From positions 1 to 64,000 of the forward strand of contig NZ_JAQZAO010000012.1 in assembly GCF_028737315.1 (NCBI RefSeq): a stretch of 64,000 nt of DNA, written 5' to 3'. Below the pieces are notes generated by a model, which was not told the DNA's origin, did no database searches, and worked only from the letters and a program-made list of their open reading frames with translations. Below, piece after piece: positions 23,836-33,307 of the stretch (position 1 is its first letter; each line of letters begins with the position of its first letter). A program made the position numbers and the translations under genes. The DNA comes from Actinomycetospora lemnae (GTDB lineage: Bacteria; Actinomycetota; Actinomycetes; Mycobacteriales; Pseudonocardiaceae).

Positions 23836-24042
23836 CTACCGGTCCAGCGGGTGCGCCTCGACGACCGTGAGCCCGAGCAGGCGCAGCTGTTCGAGGATGC
23901 CGTGCAGGTGGGCGTCGTCGACGACGGTGCCGCGCAGCACCGCGCCGGGCCGGACCTCCTCGACGTCCATGTCGCAGAACGCCTCGCGGGCGGTCCCCGT
24001 GAGCAGGCCGTCGACCCGGAACTCGTAGCGCCGATCGGTCAT
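23836..24042 (-). CDS. Small conserved protein, paralogue of the gene at 36203
   Basis: 68 residues: 'YEFRVDGLLTGTAREAFCDM' then a segment with 'VRPGAVLRGTVVDDAHLHGI' and 'LEQLRLLGLTVVEAHPL'. It aligns along its length with the 71-residue product at 36203 (FEIRVSGRLSDRARAAFADM; VHGILDRIQELGLELVSLR). It looks like a single alpha/beta domain; similar small proteins are common in actinobacteria without known function. It lies between FGE and sulfatase on the opposite strand, with a CTCACCC half-palindrome 54 bp from its ATG. Confidence 0.7.
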   Translation of the reverse strand: MTDRRYEFRVDGLLTGTAREAFCDMDVEEVRPGAVLRGTVVDDAHLHGILEQLRLLGLTVVEAHPLDR

Positions 24043-24096
24043 CCGGTCCTCCCCGCGTCGCGGAACCGGAGCGTCGCGGACGGGCGGGCGCCCGCC

Positions 24097-24154
24097 CTCA
24101 CCCGCCGAGGATGGTCCGGGGCCCGGCCGGTCCCGTTCATCCCGGTGGGGTGAG
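24097..24154. promoter_or_regulatory. CTCAyCC-type sites upstream of the sulfatase gene
   Basis: 24136-24154 is TTCATCC CGGTG GGGTGAG (one mismatch), 80 bp before the sulfatase ATG. 24097-24115 is CTCACCC GCCGA GGATGGT, a good left arm and a degraded right arm, nearer the divergent small gene. Confidence 0.55.
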
Positions 24155-24234
24155 CCCGGACGTCACCGGGCCCGCGACGGTCGAGGACCGACAGGGGGCC
24201 CGCCGGCCCCCGCGGACCCGGGAGAACACCGACG

Positions 24235-26601
24235 ATGAGCCCGTCCGACCCTGCGCGGAGCATCCTGCCGATCCCCGACCGTCCCGCTCCCGGGCTCACG
24301 ACCTACGACGCCAAGGACCCCGACACGGCGTTCGCGCCCATCGAGCCGCTGCTCCCCCCGGCCGGCGCGCCGAACGTGGTGGTCGTCCTGCTCGACGACG
24401 TCGGCTTCGGGGCCTCGTCGACCTTCGGCGGACCCTGCCGCACCCCCACCGCCGACCGGCTGGCCGCGCGCGGCCTGCGCTACAACCGCTTCCACACGAC
24501 GGCGCTCTGCGCGCCCACCCGGCAGGCCATGCTGACCGGGCGCAACCACCACTCCGTCGGCATGGGCAGCGTCACCGAGACGGCGACCGCCGCGCCGGGC
24601 TACAGCTCCGTGCGGCCGAACACCAAGGCCCCGCTGGCGCTGACGCTCAAGCTCAACGGCTACTCGACGGCCCAGTTCGGCAAGTGCCACGAGGTGCCCG
24701 TCTGGCAGACCTCCCCGGTGGGCCCGTTCGACGCCTGGCCGACGGGCGGCGGCGGGTTCGAGACCTTCTACGGCTTCATCGGCGGCGAGAACAACCAGTG
24801 GGAGCCCTCGCTCTACGACGGCACGACCCCGGTGGATCCGCCGCGGACCCCCGAGGAGGGCTACCACCTCACCGAGGACCTCGCCGACCGCGCCACCGCC
24901 TGGATGCGCCAGCAGAAGGCCCTCGCCCCGGAGCGGCCCTTCTTCCTCTACTTCGCGCCCGGCGCCACGCACGCCCCCCACCACGTGCCGAGGGAGTGGG
25001 CCGACCGCTACCGCGGCGAGTTCGACGACGGGTGGGACGCCGCGCGCGAGCGCACCTTCGCCCGGCAGAAGGAGGCGGGGGTGGTCCCGCCGGAGGCCGA
25101 GCTGACCGAGCGGCACGAGGAGATCCCGGCCTGGGACGAGATCCCCGACGATCTCAAGCCCGTGCTGGCCCGCCAGATGGAGGTCTACGCGGGCTTCCTG
25201 GAGCACACCGACCACCAGGTCGGCCGTCTCGTCGACACCCTCGACGACCTGGGGATCCTCGACGACACGCTGGTGTTCTACATCGTCGGGGACAACGGGG
25301 CGTCCGCGGAGGGGACGCTGCAGGGCGCGTTCAACGAGATGGCCAACTTCAACGGCATGGCCGCGCTGGAAACGACCGAGTTCCTGCGCAGCACGATGGA
25401 CCGGCTCGGCTCGCCGGAGTCCTACAACCACTACGCGGTGGGCTGGGCGTGGGCGATGTGCACGCCCTTCCGGTGGACCAAGCAGGTGGCCTCGCACTGG
25501 GGCGGCACCCGCAACGGCACGGTCGTGCACTGGCCCCGGGGCATCACCGACCCGGGCGGCCTGCGCTCGCAGTTCACCCACGTCATCGACCTGGCCCCCA
25601 CGATCCTCGAGGCCGCCGGCATCCCCGAGCCGACCGCCGTCAACGGCGTGCAGCAGTCCCCGATGGAGGGGACGAGCATGCTCTACACCTTCACCGAGCC
25701 GGACGCGGCGGAGCGCCACGACCTGCAGTACTTCGAGATGGTCGGCAACCGCGGCGTCTACCACCGGGGCTGGAGCGCGGTGACCAAGCACCGCACGCCC
25801 TGGCTGATGATCGGTCACCAGCCGCCGCCGTTCGACGAGGACGTCTGGGAGCTCTACGACGGGGACAGCGACTACAGCCAGGCCCGCGACCTCGCCGCCG
25901 ACAAGGCCGAGGTCCTCGCGCACCTCCAGCGGCTGTGGCTCATCGAGGCGACCAAGTACGGGGTGCTCCCGCTCGACGACCGGGCGGCCGAGCGCCTCGA
26001 GCCGACCATGGCGGGGCGGCCGACCCTGATCCGGGGCAGCTCGCAGCTCTTCTTCCCGGGCATGGGGCGGCTCTCGGAGAACAGCGTGCTCAGCATCAAG
26101 AACCGCTCGTTCGCGGTGACCGCGGAGATCGACGTCCCGGACGGCGGAGCGAACGGGGTCCTCATCGCGCAGGGTGGGCGGTTCGGTGGCTGGTCGGTCC
26201 ACCTGTCCGAGGGCCGGCCGACGTTCTGCTACAACGTGCTCGGCATCCGGATCTTCACGGTGCGCGGGGACGCGCCCGTGCCCGCCGGCCTCCACCGGGT
26301 ACGGGCCGAGTTCGCGTACGACGGCGGCGGCCTGGGCAAGGGCGGGGACGTGTCCCTGTCCGTCGACGGCACGGCGAGCGGGTCGGGCCGGGTCGAGATG
26401 ACGCAGCCCGTGGTCTTCTCGGCGGACGAGACGGCCGACATCGGACGGGACGAGGGCACGCCGGTCAGCCCCGACCACACGGCGGCGACGAGCCGGTTCA
26501 CCGGGCGGATCCACTGGGTCGCGCTCGACGTCGGCGAGGACGCCCACGACCACCACCTCGACCCCGAGGAGCGGCTGCGCATCGCCATCGCCCGCCAGTA
26601 G
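24235..26601 (+). CDS. Arylsulfatase, formylglycine (Cys) type
   Basis: 788 residues. 'NVVVVLLDDVGFGASSTFGG' supplies the paired metal aspartates (Asp54-Asp55); 'HTTALCAPTRQAMLTGRNHH' contains the CxPxR modification motif with Cys92 and the second signature LTGR. 'YIVGDNGASAEGTLQGAFNE' and the C-terminal 'AVTAEIDVPDGGANGVLIAQ' beta-domain complete the long arylsulfatase form. It hydrolyses sulfate esters after formylglycine formation by the neighbouring FGE. No signal peptide or lipobox is visible, so it seems cytoplasmic. A palindromic operator stands upstream. Confidence 0.92.
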   Translation: MSPSDPARSILPIPDRPAPGLTTYDAKDPDTAFAPIEPLLPPAGAPNVVVVLLDDVGFGASSTFGGPCRTPTADRLAARGLRYNRFHTTALCAPTRQAMLTGRNHHSVGMGSVTETATAAPGYSSVRPNTKAPLALTLKLNGYSTAQFGKCHEVPVWQTSPVGPFDAWPTGGGGFETFYGFIGGENNQWEPSLYDGTTPVDPPRTPEEGYHLTEDLADRATAWMRQQKALAPERPFFLYFAPGATHAPHHVPREWADRYRGEFDDGWDAARERTFARQKEAGVVPPEAELTERHEEIPAWDEIPDDLKPVLARQMEVYAGFLEHTDHQVGRLVDTLDDLGILDDTLVFYIVGDNGASAEGTLQGAFNEMANFNGMAALETTEFLRSTMDRLGSPESYNHYAVGWAWAMCTPFRWTKQVASHWGGTRNGTVVHWPRGITDPGGLRSQFTHVIDLAPTILEAAGIPEPTAVNGVQQSPMEGTSMLYTFTEPDAAERHDLQYFEMVGNRGVYHRGWSAVTKHRTPWLMIGHQPPPFDEDVWELYDGDSDYSQARDLAADKAEVLAHLQRLWLIEATKYGVLPLDDRAAERLEPTMAGRPTLIRGSSQLFFPGMGRLSENSVLSIKNRSFAVTAEIDVPDGGANGVLIAQGGRFGGWSVHLSEGRPTFCYNVLGIRIFTVRGDAPVPAGLHRVRAEFAYDGGGLGKGGDVSLSVDGTASGSGRVEMTQPVVFSADETADIGRDEGTPVSPDHTAATSRFTGRIHWVALDVGEDAHDHHLDPEERLRIAIARQ

Positions 26602-26722
26602 GACCACCCGCCCACCGACGTTCTCCCCGACGTCGACCGAACGGCCGGTGACCAGCCGCTTCCGCGCCGTCGCCGACTGGTCCGAACGTCCCTTCCTCCA
26701 GGGCCGGAGGACCCAGGATGAA

Positions 26723-26767
26723 CGGGGAGGTTGCCCGATTCCGGGGAGGTCGCGCGAGACCTAACGT
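26723..26767 (+). promoter_or_regulatory. Direct repeat and -10 in front of the LAL regulator operon
   Basis: CGGGGAGGT occurs at 26723-26731 and again at 26742-26750, a 19-bp period. TAACGT (26762-26767) is a good -10, placing transcription start near 26774 and the repeats at about -50 and -30. The CTCAyCC palindrome is absent here, so the operon has a different input. The rest of the 208-bp gap after the sulfatase shows no gene. Confidence 0.5.
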
Positions 26768-26809
26768 GGCCATGGCCAGCGATCCGCGCAGCCACCCGAG
26801 GTCAACCAG

Positions 26810-29350
26810 ATGGCCCACGTCCCCCGCACCCGTCCCCCGCAGCTCTCGGCCGGCCACGTCCGTCGCCGGGCGCTCGAGGACGTCCTCGAGCGGGGCGCGG
26901 ACCGGGACCTCACGGTGCTCTCGGCGCCGCCGGGGTTCGGCAAGACGTCGCTGCTCGCCGCGTGGGTGGGCGACGACCACGGGCGTGCCACGGCCTGGGT
27001 GTGCCTCGAGCCCGAGGACCGCGACCCGCGCCGTCTCTGGAGCGCGGTCCTCGCCGAGCTGACGGCGCTCTCGGCGGTCCCGCCGTCCAGCCGCCTCCAC
27101 CGCCTGGTGGTGTCCCGGTCGACGGTGGCGCCCGAGTTCCTCACCGAGCTCACCGCGGCGATCACCGCCCTGCCGTCGCCGGTGCGGCTGGTGCTCGACG
27201 ACGTCCACCACCTCGCGGATCCGCTCTCCCGGCAGGGGCTGGCGATGCTCCTGCGCGACACCGGCGACCGGCTCGGGCTCGTGCTCGCGGGCCGGCGCGA
27301 CCCCCCGCTCCCCCTGCCGCGCCTGCGGATGGACGAGCGGGTCACCGAGCTGCGCGCCGAGCAGCTCGCCTTCTCCCCCGCGGAGTCGGCGGCGCTGCTG
27401 GCCGCCTGGAGCCCGTCCCTCACGCCCGCGCAGGTCACGGTGCTGCACGAGCGCACCGGCGGCTGGGTGGCCGGGCTGCGGCTGGCGGCGCTGTCGCTGC
27501 GCGACCACCCGGACCCCGACCGGTTCCTCGACGGCTTCTCCGGCGACGAGCGACCGGTCGCCGACTACCTCGTCGACGAGGTCCTCGCCGGGCTCCCGGA
27601 GTCCCGGCGCGAGGTCCTGCGCCGGATCAGCGTGGCCCCCGAGGTGCCGGCGGGGCTCGCGCCCCGGCTCGCCGGCCGTGACGACGCGGCCGAGGTGCTC
27701 GACGACCTCGCCCACACCACCGGCCTGGTCGCCGGCAGCGGCGCCCGCGGGGACGCCTACCGCCTCCCGGAGCTGCTGCGCTCGCACCTCGTGGCCGACC
27801 TCGGCCGGCGGGGGCCAGGGCTCGTGGCGGCGCTCGAGAGGACCGCCGCCGTCTGGTGGGCCGCGCAGGGCGCGCCGGTCGAGGCGCTCCGGCACGCGGC
27901 CCGAGCCGACGACCCGGCGCTCCTCGCCGACCTCGTCGGACGCTGGGCCCCGTGGCTCGCCGGCCGGGGCGAGCACGCGGCGCTGGCCGCCGCGGTGGGG
28001 TCGTCGGAGCCGGTCGGCGACGCCCGCCTCGCCACCGCCGCCGCCCACGTCCACCTCGCCCGCGGGGAGGACGACCTCGCCCGCGCCGCCCTGCGCCGGG
28101 CCCGCCGCGACCGGCGGCCTGGCGCCGACGCCGCCGCGTTCCGCGCCGCGACCGAGCGGGTCCTCGGCCGCGCGCTGCCCGTCGCGGACCGCGAGCCGGT
28201 GCCCGCCGAGCCCGCGCTCGCGGCGCACGCGCGGATCGGGCGCGGCGCGGCCGCCGTCCGCGCCGACGACCCGTCCCGCGCCCGCACCGAGCTCGGCGCC
28301 GGCCTCGCCCTGGCGCACCGGCTCGGCCTCGACGGGCTCGCGCACCGCGGCCGGTGCCTGCTGGCCGCCGCGCTGTGGATCGCCGGCGACGTGCCGCGCG
28401 CCGGGGCCGCGGCGGCCCGGGCGCTCGCCGAGCCCGGCGCCGACGGCCCCGGGAGCGCACCGTGGTCGGCGCTCGCGCGGGCGGTCGCCGCGCACGCGGC
28501 CCTGCTGCACGCCGACCCGGGGGCGGCGCGGGCCCTGACCGGCGCCGGCGAGGAGGTCGCCGACCCGGTGGTGCGCTTCGCCCTGCTCTGCGCCCGGGGC
28601 GGGGCCGCGGTCGACCTCGGTGAGCGGACCGCCGGGCTGCTCGCGCTGCAGGCCGCCCGGACCGCGCTCGGCGACACCGTCGTACCGGGCGCGCTGGCCG
28701 CCACCGCGGCGCTGCTCGAGCACCGCGCCGCGGTCGGCCTGGGCCACGCGACGGCGGCCGGCGCCGTCACCGCCTGGCTCGCCGGCCGCGACCCGGCGAG
28801 TCCCGCCCTGGCCCTGGTGCGCGGGTGGAGCGCGGCCGCGGCGGGCGAGCTCGCCGCTGCCCGCACCGCGATCGCCGTCCTGCTCGCGCCGCCGGCGCGC
28901 CCGTCGCCGGACGCCCTCGACGTCGAGGCCTGGCTGCTCGAGGCCCGGATCCGCCTGGCCCGGGCGGACCGACCCGGGGCCCGGGCCGCCGCGCGGCACG
29001 CCGTCGACCTCGCCGCGCCGCGCGACGCGCTGCGGCCCTTCGTCCACGCCGACGGCGGCGTCCGCGCCCTGCTGGTCGACGAGCTCGCGACCGGCGCCGC
29101 GCGGGCCGGGTTCGTCGCGCGGGCCCTGGCGGCGGGCGCGACGTCGCCGGCCGGGATCGCGCTGAGCGGCCGCGAGCACGACGTCCTGGCCCGCCTGCCC
29201 TCGCTGGAGAGCTTCGACGAGATCGCGGGCGACCTCGACGTCTCGATCAACACGATCAAGACCCACGTCCGGGCGCTCTACGGCAAGCTCGGGGTCACGA
29301 CCCGGCGGGACGCGGTGCTCGTCGCGCACGAGCAGGGCCTGCTGGGGTGA
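26810..29350 (+). CDS. LAL-type LuxR regulator with N-terminal ATPase (copy 1)
   Basis: 846 residues. Walker A 'SAPPGFGKTSLLAAWV' (about 38-53), Walker B in 'VRLVLDDVHHLAD', sensor-type 'LVLAGRRDPPLPLPRLRM', a long alpha-helical TPR-like middle (about 350-780), and a C-terminal LuxR helix-turn-helix 'LSGREHDVLARL' with 'VSINTIKTHVRALYGKLGVT'. This is the MalT/LAL architecture, an ATP-dependent activator triggered by a ligand. First gene of the LAL-MFS-LAL-LAL operon; its stop overlaps the MFS GTG. Ligand unknown. Confidence 0.9.
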   Translation: MAHVPRTRPPQLSAGHVRRRALEDVLERGADRDLTVLSAPPGFGKTSLLAAWVGDDHGRATAWVCLEPEDRDPRRLWSAVLAELTALSAVPPSSRLHRLVVSRSTVAPEFLTELTAAITALPSPVRLVLDDVHHLADPLSRQGLAMLLRDTGDRLGLVLAGRRDPPLPLPRLRMDERVTELRAEQLAFSPAESAALLAAWSPSLTPAQVTVLHERTGGWVAGLRLAALSLRDHPDPDRFLDGFSGDERPVADYLVDEVLAGLPESRREVLRRISVAPEVPAGLAPRLAGRDDAAEVLDDLAHTTGLVAGSGARGDAYRLPELLRSHLVADLGRRGPGLVAALERTAAVWWAAQGAPVEALRHAARADDPALLADLVGRWAPWLAGRGEHAALAAAVGSSEPVGDARLATAAAHVHLARGEDDLARAALRRARRDRRPGADAAAFRAATERVLGRALPVADREPVPAEPALAAHARIGRGAAAVRADDPSRARTELGAGLALAHRLGLDGLAHRGRCLLAAALWIAGDVPRAGAAAARALAEPGADGPGSAPWSALARAVAAHAALLHADPGAARALTGAGEEVADPVVRFALLCARGGAAVDLGERTAGLLALQAARTALGDTVVPGALAATAALLEHRAAVGLGHATAAGAVTAWLAGRDPASPALALVRGWSAAAAGELAAARTAIAVLLAPPARPSPDALDVEAWLLEARIRLARADRPGARAAARHAVDLAAPRDALRPFVHADGGVRALLVDELATGAARAGFVARALAAGATSPAGIALSGREHDVLARLPSLESFDEIAGDLDVSINTIKTHVRALYGKLGVTTRRDAVLVAHEQGLLG

Positions 29351-30600
29351 CGGGCGAGCGCCCGGGGCCGTCACCCCGGACCGTCCTCGCACTGCTCGCC
29401 GCCCTCATGCTCGTCGACTTCGCCGACCGCCAGGTCCTCGTCGCGGCCTTCCCGTACCTGCGGGCGGAGTGGGGCCTCGACGACGCGACGCTCGGCGCGC
29501 TCGTGTCGGCGGTGACGCTGACGGTGGGGCTGGGCGCCCTGCCGGTCGCCGCGCTCGTGGACCGGTGGAGCCGGGTCCGGGCGATCGCGCTCATGGGGAC
29601 GGTGTGGAGCGCGGCGTCGGCGGCGTCGGCGGTCGCCCCGGGACCCGGCGCGCTCCTCGCCGCGCGGATCGGGGTGGGAGCCGGCGAGGCGGGCTACGGG
29701 CCCGCCGGCGGCGCGCTGCTCGCCACCGTGTTCCCGGCGACGCGCCGCGCGGCGGTGCTCGGCGTGTTCCAGGCGGCCGGGCCGCTCGGGACCGTCGTGG
29801 GGATGGCGCTGGGCAGCGCGGTCGCCGCCCAGTGGGGCTGGCGGTGGGCGGTCGGCCTGTTCGCCGTGCCGGGGCTGCTGCTCGCGCTCGCCGTGCTGCG
29901 GGTGCGCGACTACCCCACCGTCCGCCGCACGCGGGTGCGCGGGACGGTCGCCGGGGTCCTGCGCACCCGGACCGTCGTCGCCACCGTCACCGGCATGGTG
30001 CTGCTGCTCGTCGTCGCGTCGGCGCTGTACACGTGGCTGCCCACGCACCTCGAGCGCGACCTCGGCCTCGTCCCGGCGGCGGCGGGCGGGCTGGCCGCGG
30101 TCGTCGTGCTGGCCGGGGTCGCCGGGACCGCGGGCGCGGGGGTGCTCACCGACCGCGCCGCCCGCCGGGACCCCGACGTCCGGCTGCGGACGCCGCTGCT
30201 CGCCGGCCTCGCGGCGGCCGCGCTGCTCGTGCCGGCGTTCGCGGTCGTGCCCGCCGGTGCCGTCCAGGTGGCCCTCGTCCTGCTCGGGTCGGCGGCCGTG
30301 ACGGCGGCGATCGGGCCCGCGGCGGCCGCGATCGTGGACGTCACCGACCCCGGGGCGCGGGCGACCGCGGTCTCCGTGCTGGTCGTCGCCCAGAACCTGC
30401 TCGGGCTGACCGTCGGCCCGGTCCTGGCCGGGACCCTGGCGGGGGCGGTCGGGCTCGCCACCGCGCTCGCGCTCGTCGCCGGTCTCGGGGTGGTCGCCGC
30501 GGTGGCCTTCCGGCTCGCGGGACGCACCTACCCCGGCGACCGCGAGGCGGTGGCCGGCCGGGCACCGCCCCGGGACCCCGCGCCGGCGGTCGGGGCGTAG
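29347..30600 (+). CDS. MFS transporter inside the LAL operon
   Basis: 417 residues, 12 helices. 'LMLVDFADRQVLVAAFPYLR' is helix 1 with the DxxDRQ motif common in spinster-like/organic-anion MFS proteins; 'LPVAALVDRWSRVRAIALMG' is motif A; 'ARIGVGAGEAGYGPAGGALL' is motif B and 'FQAAGPLGTVVGMALGSAVA' motif C. The GTG start overlaps the LAL-1 stop by 4 bp; LAL-2 begins 5 bp after it. Its position between regulators suggests transport of the ligand sensed by a LAL protein (inference). Confidence 0.88.
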   Translation: MTGERPGPSPRTVLALLAALMLVDFADRQVLVAAFPYLRAEWGLDDATLGALVSAVTLTVGLGALPVAALVDRWSRVRAIALMGTVWSAASAASAVAPGPGALLAARIGVGAGEAGYGPAGGALLATVFPATRRAAVLGVFQAAGPLGTVVGMALGSAVAAQWGWRWAVGLFAVPGLLLALAVLRVRDYPTVRRTRVRGTVAGVLRTRTVVATVTGMVLLLVVASALYTWLPTHLERDLGLVPAAAGGLAAVVVLAGVAGTAGAGVLTDRAARRDPDVRLRTPLLAGLAAAALLVPAFAVVPAGAVQVALVLLGSAAVTAAIGPAAAAIVDVTDPGARATAVSVLVVAQNLLGLTVGPVLAGTLAGAVGLATALALVAGLGVVAAVAFRLAGRTYPGDREAVAGRAPPRDPAPAVGA

Positions 30601-30604
30601 CGCG

Positions 30605-33301
30605 GTGGCCGCCCACCGCGCGACGTCCGGGCCCGTGGTCGCGGGGCCGTGGACGGCGGACCCGGCAGCGACGACGGGCGCCCGGCGCGCCGAGGCCGAG
30701 CACGCCGTCCCCGTGGCGACGCACGTCGTCGGGCGCCCGCGCCTGCACGCCCTGCTCGACCGGGCCGTGGCCACCGCCGCGGCCACGCTCGTGGCGGGGC
30801 CCGCGGGCTGGGGGAAGACGCTGCTCGTCGGGTCGTGGCTCGCCACCGGCGCCGGTGGGAGGGCGGTGGCGTGGGTGACGCTCGAGCCGGGGCACGACGA
30901 GCCCACGGTGTTCTGGGCCGCGCTCGCCCGGGCGGTGGGGGCGCAGGCCGGACCGGCGACCGCCGCGGCGCTCGCGCGGATCCACGCCCGCCCCGGCGGC
31001 CGGCTCGCCGACCCCGACGAGCTGCCCGGCGCGTTCGCCCGCGCGCTGCGGCAGGCGGAGCGCCCGGTCGTCGTCGTCCTCGACGACCTCCACGAGGTGT
31101 CCTCGGCGGCCGTGCACCAGGGGCTGCGCAGCCTCGTCGAGCGGCCCGTGCCGTCGCTCGCGCTCGTCGCCACCAGCCGGCGCGACCCGCCGTGGCCGAT
31201 CACCCGGCTGCGGCTGGCGGGCCTGCTCGCCGAGATCCGGCCCGACGAGCTCGCCTTCCGCGACGAGGAGGCCGCCGCCCTCTTCGCCCAGCTCGACGTG
31301 CGGGCCGACGACGAGCACGTCCGGGAGATGGTCGCGCGCACGGGCGGCTGGGCGGCGGGGATGCGGCTGGCGGCGCTCGACCTGGCCACGCGTCCGGACG
31401 TCGACGCCGCGGTCGCCGCGTTCTCGGGCGACGCGCACAGCGTGTCGGCGTACCTGCTCGACGAGGTCCTCGGGCGCCAGCCGGCCGAGCTCGTGGCGTT
31501 CCTCGAGCAGATCAGCGTCGTCGACCTCGTCTGCGCCGACCTCGCCGACGCGCTCACGGGGCGCACCGACGGCGAGACGATGCTCGCGGAGCTCTCCGCC
31601 GCGCACCTGTTCGTCCAGGCGCTCGACCACCCGGGGCGGTGGTACCGCCTCCACCGCCTGGTCCTCGACGTCCTGCGGGCGCGCCCGCGGCCCCGCCGCG
31701 AGCGGCGCGACCGCCACCGCCGGGCCGCCGAGTGGTTCCGCCACCACGAGATGCCGCTCGAGGCGCTGCGCTCCGCGCTGCGCGGGGAGCTCTGGGCGCT
31801 GGCCGCCGACGTGGCCGGGGCGCACCTGGTCGCGCTCGTCCTGCGGGGCTCCGCCGACGAGGTCGCCCGCGCCCTCACGGCGGTCCCGGAACCGGTCCTG
31901 CTCGACCGGCCCGAGCTCGCGGCAGCGCTGGCCGCGGCCCGGGTGGCGGGCGGCGACACGACGCAGGTCGGGGCCCTCGTCGCGGCGGCCCGGCGCGGTG
32001 CCGACGCGCTCGGCGGGCGCCGGCACCGCCTCGAGGTCCACCTCGCGCTCGTCGAGGCCGCCCTCGCCCGCACGCGGGGCGACCTGGAGGCCGTGGCCCG
32101 CGCCTACCGCACGGTGCCCCTCGACGTGGCCGCGCTGGACCGCTGGGGCGTGCGGGACGCGGCCGTCGTGCCGGTCGTCGTGATCAACAACCTCGGCACC
32201 GCCGAGCTCTGGACCGGGGACCTCGCGGCGGCCGAGGGCCACCTGCGTGCGACCGCCGAGGGCACCGGGCCGGCCCCGCTCCCCCGCGTCAACGCCGCGG
32301 CGCACCTCGCCCTGCTCGCGGGCGAGCGCGGCGAGCTCGAGGAGGCCGAGCAGCGGGCCCGGGCGGTGGTCGAGACGGCGACCGAGGCCGGCTGGACACG
32401 GATGCCGCAGGTCGCGCCCGCCTACCTGACGCTGGCGCGGGTGACGATCGACCGTGACGAGCTGGGCGCTGCGGAGGTCTGGCTGGCCCGCCTCGCCGCG
32501 GTCGAGGAGGTGGCGCCCGAGCCCCACGTGCAGCTCGCCCGGGCGCTGGCGCTCGCCGCCCGCCACGACGCCGCCGGCGACCGCGAGGAGGCGCTGTCCC
32601 GGCTGCGGGACGCCCGGGCCCGCGCCGGGTCCTGGACGCCGCCGCGGCCGCTGGACGAGCAGTGCGCGCTCGCGGAGGCCGACCTCCTGGCCCGCACGGG
32701 CGCCCCGGACGTCGCGCGGGCGACGGCCGACCGTCTCGGGCCGGCGCGTACCGACGCCGGCCGGGTCGCCGCCGCGCGGCTGCTGCGCCACCTCGGCGAG
32801 CCGGTCAGCGACGTCCTGGGCGACACCGTCACCAGCCGGCTGCCCCGCGTCCGCACCGAGGCGTGCCTGGTCGGCGCCCTCGCCGCCGAGCGCGCCGGCG
32901 CGCCGGAGCAGGCGACGGCGCTGCTCGAGGAGGCCCTCCTGGCGGCCGCGCCCCACGCGCTGCGCCGACCCTTCCTCGCCGAGCCCGCGCTCACGGACCT
33001 CCTGCGTCGCCGCGTCGACCGGGGCAGCGGGGCGGCCGGCTTCGCGGTCGACCTGCTCGAGCGCCTCACGGGCCGGCCCGCGGACCGGGGGGCGCGCCCC
33101 GCGCTCGCCGAACCCCTCACCGAGCGGGAGGCGACGATGCTGCGCTACCTCGCGAGCACGCTGTCGAATCCCGAGATCGCCGCGGAGCTCTACGTCTCGG
33201 TGAACACCGTCAAGACCCACCAGCGGGCCGTGTACCGCAAGCTCGGCGCGACCGGCCGGCGGGAAGCGGTGCACCGCGCGCGGCGTCTCGGATTGCTGTG
33301 A
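30605..33301 (+). CDS. LAL-type LuxR regulator with N-terminal ATPase (copy 2)
   Basis: 898 residues. Walker A 'VAGPAGWGKTLLVGSWLATG' (about 63-82), Walker B 'VVVVLDDLHEVSSAAVHQGL', then 'LALVATSRRDPPWPITRLRL', helical repeat region, and HTH 'LTEREATMLRYLASTLSNPE' plus 'LYVSVNTVKTHQRAVYRKLG'. It has a ~40-residue N-terminal extension not found in copy 1. Start GTG 30605, 5 bp after the MFS stop. The recognition helix (VNTVKTHQRAVYRKL) differs from copies 1 and 3, so its DNA target may differ. Confidence 0.9.
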   Translation: MAAHRATSGPVVAGPWTADPAATTGARRAEAEHAVPVATHVVGRPRLHALLDRAVATAAATLVAGPAGWGKTLLVGSWLATGAGGRAVAWVTLEPGHDEPTVFWAALARAVGAQAGPATAAALARIHARPGGRLADPDELPGAFARALRQAERPVVVVLDDLHEVSSAAVHQGLRSLVERPVPSLALVATSRRDPPWPITRLRLAGLLAEIRPDELAFRDEEAAALFAQLDVRADDEHVREMVARTGGWAAGMRLAALDLATRPDVDAAVAAFSGDAHSVSAYLLDEVLGRQPAELVAFLEQISVVDLVCADLADALTGRTDGETMLAELSAAHLFVQALDHPGRWYRLHRLVLDVLRARPRPRRERRDRHRRAAEWFRHHEMPLEALRSALRGELWALAADVAGAHLVALVLRGSADEVARALTAVPEPVLLDRPELAAALAAARVAGGDTTQVGALVAAARRGADALGGRRHRLEVHLALVEAALARTRGDLEAVARAYRTVPLDVAALDRWGVRDAAVVPVVVINNLGTAELWTGDLAAAEGHLRATAEGTGPAPLPRVNAAAHLALLAGERGELEEAEQRARAVVETATEAGWTRMPQVAPAYLTLARVTIDRDELGAAEVWLARLAAVEEVAPEPHVQLARALALAARHDAAGDREEALSRLRDARARAGSWTPPRPLDEQCALAEADLLARTGAPDVARATADRLGPARTDAGRVAAARLLRHLGEPVSDVLGDTVTSRLPRVRTEACLVGALAAERAGAPEQATALLEEALLAAAPHALRRPFLAEPALTDLLRRRVDRGSGAAGFAVDLLERLTGRPADRGARPALAEPLTEREATMLRYLASTLSNPEIAAELYVSVNTVKTHQRAVYRKLGATGRREAVHRARRLGLL

Positions 33302-33307
33302 GCCGTC

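Noticed and set aside
24163-26607. 814-codon frame opposite the sulfatase
   Set aside because: Pure codon-bias shadow with no domain; the plus-strand sulfatase is unambiguous.
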